The translations under genes and the position numbers were made by a program. The notes beneath the pieces were generated by a model that was not told where the DNA came from, did not search any database, and saw only the letters and a program-made list of their open reading frames with translations. Shown here one piece after another: positions 13,184-25,415 of a stretch of DNA of 64,000 nt (the first letter of the stretch is position 1; every line of letters begins with the position of its first letter). The stretch comes from Brugia malayi (lineage: Eukaryota > Nematoda > Chromadorea > Rhabditida > Onchocercidae): the NCBI RefSeq assembly GCF_000002995.4, contig NW_025062479.1, positions 4,149,221 through 4,213,220 on the forward strand, written 5' to 3'.

Positions 13184-16100
13184 CGAACAAAAGAGATGAA
13201 CGATGCTTAGGAACTGAATAGTTGACATCTTGCCGAGCGATCGTAATATGTCCATAATGTCTCTGTAAGCCGGAACCAATCCACGTGAAGTTACGATATT
13301 CCGGTTGTTCAAGTAATTCTTCCAGCTGAAATACATCGTATTAAACTTTTATTAAATAATTCAAATATCCCATTTCAATCATGAACTGCTCGTCATACTC
13401 TTTCAAAGACACTCGTCAATAAAGCCAGGTCTGCGTCATTAACACTATCATCTTTGAACTGCAGCGATGGATTTAAATACCATTCACGACCAGCAGAGGC
13501 GCCATATGCATAATAGCCTTAAAAAAAAAAAAAAAAAAAAACACTCCACTAAGCAAAAATGAGCTATAGAAGTCTTAAAACACGACTCACTACTACCAAA
13601 ATTTAAGAATTTCCGATTTGTATTTAAGAAAAAGGAAAGTACGAACCTTCTGGCATTGTGCTGACATTCAAAACACCAATATGCATCAACGGTGATGTGG
13701 TAACAATTGCGCAAAACTGAGCACAACGTCGAGCAAATTGTGCCTGAAGATTTCTATTGTTGACGAATATGTCTCCACATTACTCATAAATTCCAGAAAG
13801 ACAAATAAAAAATATAAATACGTTAACCTTCAAAACACTAACATGCATCAAAGATGTTGACGCAGAAGGTTTATAATTGACATACACAACTTTGGATATC
13901 CAAGAAGTACTAAATTTAAAAGTACTTGGATGACGGCAGAGTATGCTGGTTGAATGCTGGCTGGGTAAGAACACGAATACGATTTCAGAGTACCATCACG
14001 ATCGGTGAAAAAATGTTGAAAATGATCACCTTCAGTTAATAAGGCAAAAGCCTTATTAACTTCATCAACGAAAGCAGTTTGTCCAGAAGGATGATAACTT
14101 GCAAGAGTCTGAAAAATAATACAATCAATCGATGCAATAGCGTAATGATAAGGATAGCCCACAATCAAGTATACGAGAGTGAAAATTCAAGTTTAAAACT
14201 AACCATAACAAACTGCTCCACATTATTGATTTCATCACTTTGAATAAATCTGAGGAACTCAAGATCATTTTCTAATTCAGCCAATTCGTTTGTTATATCA
14301 AATTTTGCAGTCATATGTTGGCCACCCTCATCCGAATCATCGCCTGCTGCTGCAGTCTCCAAAATCAGAGTGTGTGTATGATGAACACATGAGTTTTCAA
14401 GTGATGCCTACAGAAAAGTTTCTTCATTCGTGACTTATATAATATATTTCCCACAGAAACAATATTCTACTGGTTTAAAAGAATCCCGTGACCACGTCTT
14501 ACTTCAAGAGATTCTGTTGCAGCTTTGTAAAAGCAATCCGCAAATGTCTAAATTTATAAGACATTCCAGGAATGGTATGGTGAAATATAAACTAATAAAA
14601 GATTTAGTTGGTTCTCCATATAAAATATTTCAGTGTATAGAAACAATTTTAACCTTTGCATTTTCCAATGAAACGGAGAAGTGCGCTCGAATTGCAATCC
14701 CTTTCAGAACTCGTTCAGCAATTTGTCGACGCACTTGACAAGTCTTATCCATAAGTTGATAAAAATCGGCCAGCAGTTTTACCTGAATACAAAGTCAACA
14801 TGAATTATTAAATTACTACGATTATCAAAAATAAAAAATCATCAAACCCTAGAAATCATTTCAACACAAAAAAAAAAAAAAAAAAAAAAAAGAATCATGA
14901 CAATCATACAACTCAGTAAAAATATGGATGCTGATGGCAAATAATGCATACCTCAGTAAGTCTAATTACTTCATGAGTCCATGAGGGATCTAAGAAAGCT
15001 GTACTCCATTCATCGATATCATGACTCATCAAATACTGGTTTAAAAGAATCCCGTGACCACGTCTTACTTCAAGAGATTCTGTTGCAGCTTTGTAAAAGC
15101 AATCCGCAAATGTCTAAATTTATAAGACATACCAGGAATGGTGAAATATAAACTAATAAAAGATTTAGTTGGTTCTCAAAATCACTTCCAAATGATTATA
15201 CGTCTTGAAAGGCATGGAACCCCAATAATTCAAGTAACTTACAGCTCAACATGTCGCTAAACACAAAATTCCGAGGAACACTGGTTTACCACACAAACCT
15301 CGGTATCAGTAACATCTTCGACCCGGTAGTAACACTGTTTGTCCTGAGCATAAAAACCAGCATTGCCCAACTGTACTTCAGTTCCTGCTCCAGAAGAAAG
15401 TATAAGTGCAGCTGCAGGATTACAAATTAGCATTTCTTTTGCCACCAAATTCATGCCATCTTTAATCGGTGTTACGACGCCTACATCCATTGCCAAATAA
15501 TGAGCTACCAATTTAGCTCGCGGTAAACCTACAACGAAGTTCATATGGAAAAATAATTACTCCAAGTAGACAACTAAATGGAATAAGTAAATAAATAATT
15601 CAAATACCATCCATATTAAATTTTATCGGTTTCCAAGTAGGAAACTTTTTACAAATAAATGCCGCATTCACATCATCAACGATTTTCAAACAGTTATCTT
15701 GATAGACCCGATACGATTCAACAGATCGTCGATTAGTCACCGCTACTTGATATAAAAGATCCAGTCCAATACGTTCTGGATATTTCTCAAAATACCGTTT
15801 CCAAGCCTTAAAAAATCAGTTTATTTTGATGAAAACCTTTTAAACACAGCATTATAATTGAATAAAAGAAATAACATGATAAAGTAAAATTGAAAGAGAG
15901 TAGAATGGTGAAGCATATTTTCGCGAATTCATTAATAAGCTTCCCAAAACAGTGACCATAATGTCTTTCATATCGTTACCAGTCACCATATTTCAATTAA
16001 GTGAAATTTCCATAAAACGAACCTTAAGCTTATCAGCGATACCTTTCGTATAATCGAATCGTTCCACAGAAAAAAAAATGCAACCTTTGTCGGATCCAGC

Positions 16101-19100
16101 AGAAAGCAACTTAAAAATTTAATTAAAATTTCAGAAAACCTAAAAGCGATAAAAATAAAACAATTCCAGACTAGAATTCACCTTTTTTCGTATTTCGGTT
16201 GCAAGCTTTGTGGTTGCTGGATTTTTTACAATATTCAAAAAATCTTCGTTTTTGATTGATACAGGGAAAACGCCCAAGGAACAAGTGAAATTCTAAAAAA
16301 AATTCTGTTGAAATAAAATATTGCCTTTGTACACTGACAGATGTCATTTTTCGCTATTCAAAAAAGTGTTCACTTTTAACTACTACAAAAAAGCTAAGGG
16401 GAACGCAAAACCTGAAAAATACAACTGCTAAATAATTGTATCCAAAGTTAGAGAATACAAATAATTACTTCATGAGTGACGGTAAATATGTCAACTGTAC
16501 TTTCATACTGAATCCGGGCACGTGATATATGTTTTTTCACCAGTTCTACATATTTCTGACGGTCTCGATGAGTTTGAAAACCAACCTACTAATGAAATTT
16601 TTATACATCATTCAAATCATACGCTACCTAGACATTGTGCCACGCGATACACTGCTCAAAAAATTAGAAATTTTTAAGTTACTTCAAAAACTATCGAAAA
16701 CTAGAACGTGCAACAGATGAAAAAAGCGGAACGAATATCACAAATGATAACTCGCTTGATATTTCCCAGCTTTTATACGATTCCAAGGCACAAAGTGTGT
16801 TCAGTTAACTGACTTTTGTGAATCGAAGTAAAGCTCGCATTATTGGTTCTGCAACGATACGATATTTCGTCATCCAGTTGTCTGGAGGTTGGAACGGGAT
16901 ATGCAGGAAAAAACCGACCTAAATCACAGATTTTCAAAAATTAACCACATATTGAGTCAAAGTGAACAAAAACTACACTGCAATTATGACTTATAATGTG
17001 GCATACTGCCCACCTCTAGATTACTATCTAGACTTCTCATCATTTGTCCTGTAAGCATTAGATGATAGTCGTGAATCCAGATAAAATCCTGTGGTCTGCT
17101 ATTTCTGACGGCATTAATTCCAAATTGATAATTAACTCTCACATAAGCGCACCAATGTTCTCGAAGTACCTGCGGAGTTGAAGAAATTAGGACATTAAAG
17201 ACAAGAGCACACTTTCAGCGCAAAAAAGGAGCAAAGACTTTTTTTTTTTTGATAAAATTTAACAATACCTGGAAATAACCAAAAAAAAAAACAGTATTCA
17301 AACCTGTTCATCATCGTAATCTTTAACAATATATTCCGGTAAATTGTGCAGTACAGGCCAGAGCAGACCATTGCTGATACCACCATAGTACGTGTTATAA
17401 TCTTCTTGATTTACAATTACTGGATTTAACTGATAGTTTGATTTATTGTAATCATGCAGCACCGACAGTAATGACATCTCTCGTCTGAATTATATAACTG
17501 ATATACGAGAGAATTTTTTCTGGCGAGCATAATTCTTAAAAACCAATAAATTCCCACTTCGTTTTGCACTGAGATTTTATCATTTCACATCATCTCATCT
17601 ATATTGTTTCTTTCATTTCCTTTCCTTCAACACTGTTATTGCCTATACTTCTCAGTCTTTGTCGCTTGGAATACATTATCTTTTATCTCTCAGTTCTAAT
17701 TAACAAGATCATGAGTATTTTATTCAATCATTATCTATTGGTTGATTACTTAACACGTATAGAAATCTTCTTACTCTACATCTCGCTCATTTTCTGTTAA
17801 TGTATTCGGTTTCGAGTCGTCACCCAAAACGTGAAAAATTTCCCCGGCATTAGCCTGTCGAAGAAGTGGTAATCCAAGTGAATTAGTAGAGGGCGATGCC
17901 TAAAAGTTGAAATCGCTAAAAATTTGATTAGAAAATTTTTGTCTCCAATAATTACTATAGTGACACTGTGACCTATTACAGGTAACCTGTAAAGAATAAT
18001 ACATGATCTTCGGAAATTCGTCTAGCAGCTCCCTGTAAATTCATCCCAATATTCGCAAGCCACATATTTTCTTTATCCACACTCATTACTGGATCAACAC
18101 AGGCTACCAATCCACCACTTCCTTGTTGAATCTCCCAGCTACCACTTAGTTTACGTTTTATTGATACCGGTGGTGCATTTGAAACATTGATTACACGTTG
18201 CTGAAAAAGAAACAAATGCATGAAATCCTTCTACAAATGTTACCTTTACTTTATCAAATGTAAGTGTAATTTTTGTACCTAAATTATTACCGTTATTTTG
18301 GTGACAAAGGTAAGGAAGACACGAATAAGTCGTCATTTAGGACAAGAAAAATCTCATTTCAGAATTACGATTCAACAGTAATCCAGTTTTACCGTATTTT
18401 AGTGAAAGGTCAAATTTGCAAGGAAAAATATGCGCTTTTTAAATGGAGATTTGCAACCATTTCAAAAAAAAAAAAAGCGTGGAAAAATAATTTCGTATGG
18501 TCTTATATGTTTCCTTTTATTTTGATATGCTTAATTCTGCACATTATTTGTAATATTTTATTTATCCATGACAAATAAGTATTCTGTATAGATTTTAACA
18601 AGAGAGTGATCAGTTCAATCAAACGACCGACAACTTCAGTTTTGAGTTACCGTTATTCCTTTACAACTCACAGTGAAAAAAATCTTCTTTGGAAAAAACT
18701 AAACAGCTAGGGTCAACTTTCATCTGCAATTTTTCTATATTAAAAACACTATGTTCCTAGAAATTCAGTACTTCGAAAGCAAAAATATGACAACGAACCT
18801 TGTGATGAGAAATATCGGTTAACCCACCTCCAGCGTGTGCATCATTTTCAACCGGTTCATCAAATTCAAGCTCTGATAAATCCAAATTTTCAATGGACCC
18901 TTGAATGCTGGACCTTCGCGAACTTGCTCGGCTTCGCATCATCTAGTGTTATTGTTATTTGATTAAAAAAAAAAAAAAAAAAAAATTGATCTACGAATAC
19001 TGAAATAATATAAATCAACCTGCAAATGGCGATATTTTTCACCGAAACGTTTGGCATGGATTCCAAGCATACTTTGTCGAACACCAGGAACAGCTGCATA

Positions 19101-21125
19101 TAATTCTCTAAAAAATATGGAAAATACATTTTACTAGAAGTTACAGTACTACTACCGGTACGTTTTAAGAACCTTACGCTAAAGTAACACAACATAATGT
19201 GACAAAGAATAGCTTCTTTTACTGAAAAATTTAAATGAAATTAATTGCAACCGTAAACGGCTTTTGCTGTTGTTGACGTCGTAAAGTGCCAGGGCGAACA
19301 ATAAAGCATCACGATAATGGGTACCAGCTGATAAATCCGAGTCATATATCAAAGGGACTGCAAGACGCCAGAATGCAACTGAATTGTAGCCCAAACTTGA
19401 TAAAAAATAATCAAACATAGGATCATATGATTTCGTATAAGCTAAGCAAAATTCGAGCACCAAAAGTAAGCCCTGAAATACAACTCCTTTTAGATTTAAT
19501 AAAACCAAGGAAAACATCATCTGAATAGCTGACGATACAATCAGTTAGCAAAGTTTTCTTTTCATAATTCATAAAGTTCCGAAAATTCAACATCTCTCGG
19601 AACCTGAAACGCAATCTCAGAAAATTTGTCCCGAGCTCGCCAGCGATTTCTCAAGATAACAGAACATTCGCAAAGGAAATCATCGATTGAACTGGCAACT
19701 GGAACAGTTTCATCCATTTTCAACAAAATCTTCGTCATTTCCTTAAAAAAAAAAAGCAATTTTTAAATAAATAGATATAAACACAGCTGCGTTTTGAAAA
19801 AATATTTTATAAAAAGATTCAATAAACACTGGTTCTGATCGCGACCGCCAGATCTGTAATTATTTATATCTCAGTTTTGAAGCAAAAAATTAACTGGGAA
19901 ATAACTGAAAAAATAAATCGACTTAAATTTTTGTAAAGCCTCTTCAAAAGTTACTAAAAAGTAAAGACTTGCTTGAATATTTCGATATTCACTAAAATCG
20001 TAAGTGAGTAACTTACATGACGACATCCTATTTTTTGACGAGAAAATAAAGATTAAAGCAATACATGGTACTGTTAAAAACAAAAGCCTACTCGACGAAC
20101 TCTTTTGATACAATCTGTGTCATTTCTGAGAGCTTGAGAGGATCGCTGAAATGGGCGATTAGCCAGAACTTGGGTAGTAGATTGGTTGTCTTGTTCCTCG
20201 CTATCCACTCCGAAAAGGGTACTGTGTTCGTGGTTTAATTGTGACATCAGGTTGACGACTTGACCAGTAGGCAACGTTTTCGTTACCAGCTTGCCTCGCA
20301 TCTCGTTGCTGTTGTCTTCTGATCGGACATGACTGTTCACTTCCTGACTGTTACTACAATTTCAATCATTGAAAAACTAAATATATACTTTATCAGTATG
20401 TCTCAACTGCTGAGATACTAAGCCACTACTTTGTACCACCTTCAGATAGTTTATGAAATCCACGGCTTCACATATCAAACAGTGAACTTCTAATAATCAG
20501 ACTGCAACAAACAGGGGAAACTGTCGACTGAATACAAATATCGTGAAGGAACATCAGCTTAATACCGAACATGTCTTGAAAAACCTTAATGTTTCATCAT
20601 TATTTTATTCAGTTTATAATCAATCTCGATTTCCTACTTTCATGCAGAGCGAGTAGACGTAATAGTGCACCGTCATTTTATGAGCCCATTTTCAACATTT
20701 TTTTAATGAACACTTTAGCGATAGCAACATACACGATGAAAGATGAGAGGCTTACCGCTTTTTCTCAAAACCATAAAAACAGCACTAATGTATTACAAAT
20801 ATTTTCAGAGGAAACAAAACATCTGCGTAAGCTATTTGATTATCTGTAACTAAATGACTTACCTATCAACGTCATTCGAAGATCCACACGAACCACAGGC
20901 ACTACTCCGGTGATCTACCACTTTATTTTCCGAATCAACATGATTTCCAGGAAATGTTTTGGGTCGTGACATACTGGAATGCAATGTCTTATCGACTACT
21001 GATTCACCCACTGCATTTGTTGGAAATGCTTTATTATCCGGAACGTCGGCTGATGGCTCATCTCTGTGTAGCTCTTTCGCCCTTTGTGGCCTATCATTTT
21101 CGAAACGCCCACTACTCTGATCCAT
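12151..21125 (-). CDS. tps: Trehalose-6-phosphate synthase with phosphatase-like domain
   Basis: Complete 26-exon gene, 1376 aa, close to the large nematode TPS proteins. Exons: 20863-21125, 20092-20353, 19604-19741, 19252-19472, 19020-19107, 18799-18942, 18003-18200, 17775-17899, 17304-17484, 17014-17169, 16814-16918, 16469-16585, 16182-16292, 16023-16109, 15608-15806, 15299-15528, 14952-15113, 14654-14782, 14204-14407, 13926-14108, 13647-13743, 13399-13517, 13189-13325, 12908-13034, 12384-12647, 12151-12234; phases all agree. It makes trehalose-6-phosphate from UDP-glucose and glucose-6-phosphate in the cytosol. The GT20 domain (about 440-930) carries WIHDYHLM, LHIPFQPP (about 596), SVERFDYTKG (717-726) and DGMNLVAKEM (about 822). 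The C-terminal domain (about 1040-1350) is HAD-like, with DRDGT (1076-1080) and GDSETD (about 1295-1300) retained, so it could also act on trehalose-6-phosphate. The first 300 residues are Ser/Asp-rich and nematode-specific. The start is the ATG 5 nt after a polypyrimidine-CAG acceptor; it gives the right phase. The tail is acidic (DDDEDEE). The exon 13189 donor (GTTCGT) is weak. Confidence 0.95.
13155..13183. repeat. Poly-A/T tract in a TPS intron
   Basis: About 29 consecutive A on the plus strand (T on the gene strand). It begins a few bases inside the intron after the TPS exon ending at 13189 and adjoins its weak donor. Similar homopolymers occur at about 14868-14891 and 50788-50814, so such runs are common in introns here. 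Confidence 0.8.
13829..13851 (-). repeat. Degenerate echo of a TPS exon inside an intron
   Basis: These 23 nt match 13667-13689, inside the TPS exon 13647-13743, at 21 of 23 positions. The neighbourhood still reads exon-like on the minus strand: LMHVSVLK followed by GTTAAC, against LMHIGVLNV in the real exon. The reading phase does not fit use as a substitute exon. It is probably an old, decayed exon duplication. Confidence 0.45.
14467..14547 (-). other. Potential poison exon in TPS intron
   Basis: This is a copied exon start within the intron 14408-14653. It keeps the acceptor (ATTTAG before ACATTT) and reads in phase 0, so splicing from the upstream exon ending NAK would insert 26 residues identical to the start of the exon at 14952-15113 (TFADCFYKAAT...GILLNQ). 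A TAG follows at once. Inclusion would give a TPS ending after the GT20 domain, without the phosphatase-like domain, or an mRNA open to nonsense-mediated decay. Use of the exon is inference; the phase and the stop are seen directly. Confidence 0.5.
14468..14616. repeat. Direct repeat copy 1 (TPS intron)
   Basis: A 149-nt copy of 15034-15177. It differs by one substitution and one 5-nt insertion, about 99% identity outside the indel. It covers the first 26 codons of the TPS exon plus about 70 nt of the preceding intron, so it arose by DNA duplication and not by retroposition. Confidence 0.95.
15034..15177. repeat. Direct repeat copy 2 (source exon and intron)
   Basis: A 144-nt segment spanning part of the TPS exon 14952-15113 and its upstream intron. 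This copy is the functional one: its reading frame continues past LLNQ into YLMSHDIDEWSTAF and on to a donor at 14951. Confidence 0.95.
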
Positions 21126-21130
21126 ATCGC

Positions 21131-21142
21131 CTGGAAAAAAAA
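21131..21142 (-). promoter_or_regulatory. Polypyrimidine acceptor before TPS ATG, possible trans-splice site
   Basis: On the gene strand eight T then CCAG end 5 nt before the TPS ATG. Nematode mRNAs often receive a spliced leader at such sites. A cis-spliced 5' UTR intron would look the same. No consistent upstream coding exon was found. Confidence 0.4.
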
Positions 21143-21390
21143 TTTCAAAACCCTGACAAGTGCCAAGTATTGAATTTCCCGTATAACGCGACACCAATTC
21201 TAACTGGTGGTCAGAGTAAAAAAAATTTTCGAGTCTTGGCGTAGAATACACCTATCAGCAAGCCTTTAACATGTTAACAGTGCACAATGAACAGAGGAAT
21301 GAACACGGCGACAGTACGTGAAGTGATAGTAAGATGGTATCAATTGTAGTTTGTAGTGTTATCATCAGCAAGCAGCAAACAGCACAAACA

Positions 21391-21590
<200 letters not shown>

Positions 21591-24500
21591 ATTATTATTA
21601 TTATAATAAAAAACCTGACTTACCTACCCTTACATGTCTGTTATGTCAATTCCACAACACCTCGAACAAAAAAATTACCAAACCACGACCGTCTTATTTC
21701 TACCTCTCTTATACCAGCATTTATTTTTCTATCTATAGGAATTTTAGATATTTCAACATCTACGATGTTGTAAAAGACATAGAAAACCATAAAAAGCGAT
21801 AGACTGCGGTGTATGAAGAAAGACAGATACAGAAACACCCACGAAACAGCTCGTTCATAGGCAGAGAAAAAAAGTCATACTAAAAGTGTTAGCAAAGAAA
21901 TGAGTTGTACCTGAGATTACGAAAAAGAACTGTTATTCTGAAGAGAGCAGAAAGTAGCGAAATACTTCTACGTGGGTCAATGAACATCATCGACGAGTGG
22001 AAAAATTTCTGTGAACTCTCTGCCAACAATTAATTGAAGATTGGAAACGTTCTGTCATGAAACAGATATATGTATACTAAAAAGTACATATTAAATAGTG
22101 AAATATTTTACACTTGACGTCCGAATGCTCTCACCGTCACCCGTAAAGCCAAATCAACTGATCCCATGTTTCCATGCTGACAGAATACCTATCGATTCAA
22201 TGTGTCTGAAATTCGTATGCAAATGATGATGCGTAAATCACTTTCCTTTTCATCCAAGGCGATACATTTGAAAGATATCTATTTCGACAGTGTCTCATTT
22301 AATTTCTTTAAGTGTCATATTAAATCAAATAAATATCTCTCATTTACGTTACAGAATATGAAACATTTATTGAATTGAACGGAATGCGCTACTTTTATTG
22401 TGGAATGCAATTTATGTTAGCTAGCATTTGATTTGTTTTTTTTTTTTTCACTGTGCTAGAATTTGCTCTAAAAATATTTCATTACGAATTTATTAATCAT
22501 TCCATGCGAAATTATGTGAATATATTACAGTTACTGAAAGCTTATTTATTTGCGACGAATTAAAACATTTGAAAGAAATCCAATGTGTTTACCACATAAT
22601 TACAGCAACTAAAATTTTATTTCCTTTGATCTTTTTTACAAAACATGAAAACCTTGAAAACCTTTGATTCTTATAATCCAGACTAAGGAGCTATTTTATT
22701 ATTTTTTTTCGCTCAGTTCTGGTCACTATGTAATGAAATTGAGTTCTATTTGGTAAGAATGGAATAATTTTCGGAATCATAAATTCTCACTTGTATTTCA
22801 GTTTGTTACAATGTTCTTTTTTGTTGAATTACCAGAATGGAGAATGAATGTTATTTGATCTTTATTGGAAACATTTGAATTTTTTATAGCTAGAAATATT
22901 GATGTTGTTAATATCCAACCAATCCAATCATTCTCAGAAATCAAATCAAATTTAGTCACCTACGTCATTGTTTAATATTTAGGAATTTATTTATTTTTTT
23001 ATTTTTTTTGCTATTAATAAAAATTCATGGCTGGATATGAATTTGCAAAGGTGAATGAACTGATTCATTTTTGAATTCGTTTTCAGCCATCATCCATGAA
23101 GTAAGCAAAGGTGATCATTTACAACTTCAACATTTTCGTTTTTGTTAATTGAGATATAAAATTTATAGAGAGAAAAAATAATTAGTAAGAACAAAATATT
23201 AAGAAATTTTTACTGGAAGCTGCACACAGATTTTTAACTTCTAAAGAATATACATAAAACCAAATATAAGTGAATGATTTTAATTCCAGGACAGTAATGA
23301 ACAAAAAATGAAATAGGGAAAGAAAACCAAACAACACTGCAAAATTTTAAAAGTTTTAAATTTAATAGCGACAATTATTATATTACTGGTTTGAAGTTTT
23401 CTATTTAATTATAATCTCATGACATCATTCCCTATTAATTTACCCTCAGAAATAAAATAGAGTTAAAATTTTTAGACGCCGATTTGTCAGCTGGATGGAA
23501 AACTTGCCAATGCAAAGCATAAAAATTTTAGCAAATGATTCTACGGCATTTGTGGACAGAGATCAGCTCAGATCAAATTAGTGAATACATATTTATAGCA
23601 AATTATAGATTTAGTTCCACCGCGAATTCTAGGTTTACATTTGTTTTTGTCTTCACAAAATGTCAAGTTATATAACCTATTTAAACAAATTTAAACTTAT
23701 GCTTCCTACAACAAACGGCTAATATTGTCGCTCGTTAGGATTAGAGATCTTAATAAGTATCAGAAATAGAAATATAGAATCGGCTGTAAATCCGAAAAGT
23801 GGAATTTCAAAGGCAAAGCATCTTTTGCAAATTTTTGTCTAGATAAATTAAAAAGATGGTAAATGATGATTTATAATATTGCAACTTCCATTACATTACA
23901 AATAATTAATCTATGCAACTTTAAAACTTCGAATTTTCATCTACTGAGAAAATTATAGTAGTTGATCTCTGTTTGCTTTCAAACAAAAACAACTTTATAA
24001 AAAGAATGGTGAAAATATTTGCAACATTTCACTTCTCCAATGACGGCAATTGTATTTTAAATTCTGTATTATCTTCTGAAGTATGATATCGAATTTTAAA
24101 GTTTTTTTGGAAGTTTTGAAACCTCACTTTTCAAAAATTTTAAAACCATTGAATTAGTAAATGTATTCACAAAATATCCTGGAACTTTAATTAAACCCAA
24201 ATTCCAAAGTATGCAGCCATATATTACCAACAAGCTACGTTAAATTTAACAAAAGTTCCCATCCTTTGAGAAATATTTAATCACACAAATGCAAATCTTG
24301 GTGAACTAGTAAATAGAATGGCGAGAATATTTTTGGACTTTGGACTTTTATCTACCGAAAATTTTTTGTGATAACACTTGTTGTGCAAATAATAATAATA
24401 TTTAATAAGGCAATCATGGAACGGTTGATCCATTCATTGGCAATTTCTATTTTCTTTCAGGAAAGCTAAAAAACGGAGATTTTAAGTACGGATTGTTTTA

Positions 24501-25370
24501 TTTAAGGGAAACTATTCCTTTAAATCTGGAAATCTTTGTTCATGAGTGATAGAAATTCAGAATTGTTTATCGAGGAAGTTGGAAACACATTTAGAGAAAC
24601 AGAATTTCAAATGTATTGCCCTACGTAGAAGTTGTATGACTTCTTTAATCTTTCCAATTCAACCAAACAGAAGCGTGTGTTATCTTGTGAAACTTGAAGT
24701 TTTAACTTTTAAAGATAGACAGCTTCTCTCTCAGTGGTTATTTACTATTGCTGTCGTTATTATTATTATTAGTTATTACTATTAATTTTTATTAATTGTG
24801 TTTTGTTGCTCAGGTAAACTAATGGTCTTTCATTTGATAACTGTATTATCCTGGTGGTATTGTTCCAGGAAAAAGTCTGAATTGACAAGATGCTTTCTTC
24901 TTGTCGAGATTATTACTTTAAAAATCAAAGTAGATGGTTGAAAAATAAGAAACTGAAAGGAGTATAATAATTTGCTGGATAAGACCAGGCCTTACAGATG
25001 ATGTTTTACGTTATGCGTTATGGTAACTAGAAGTGATAAAGTTGCTTTACAAGATAAGTAGTAAATGTAATATGTTTAGTTAGGTTTTGGGAATAGACGT
25101 AAGTGTCTCTTGGGAAAAAAAAAAAAAAAACGGCTATATTGACTTTCACTTCATTGCTTTATAACATGATAAAATTGCTGAGCATTGACCACGAAACATT
25201 GTTAAGTTAGGATTTCTGAATTTATAAAATTCTTGCATAGCATTTCATATGAGCACTAACTTGTGATAGCTTAAGATTTAATTAAATGCTTGGGAGTTGT
25301 CCTACTTGTAGCAATTGACAAAGAATAGTTCAAGTCATTCCTATTAATCAGTGCAAGATGAAAATGTGGT

Positions 25371-25415
25371 TACCTATTCGTTTTCTGTAAAGATTCATAC
25401 GAAAACGAACAGGTA
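25371..25415. other. Imperfect inverted repeat (15-bp stem, 15-nt loop)
   Basis: 25371-25385 and 25401-25415 are reverse complements with one mismatch (TACCTATTCGTTTTC against GAAAACGAACAGGTA). No transcript or function is known; it could be chance in AT-rich DNA. Confidence 0.4.
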
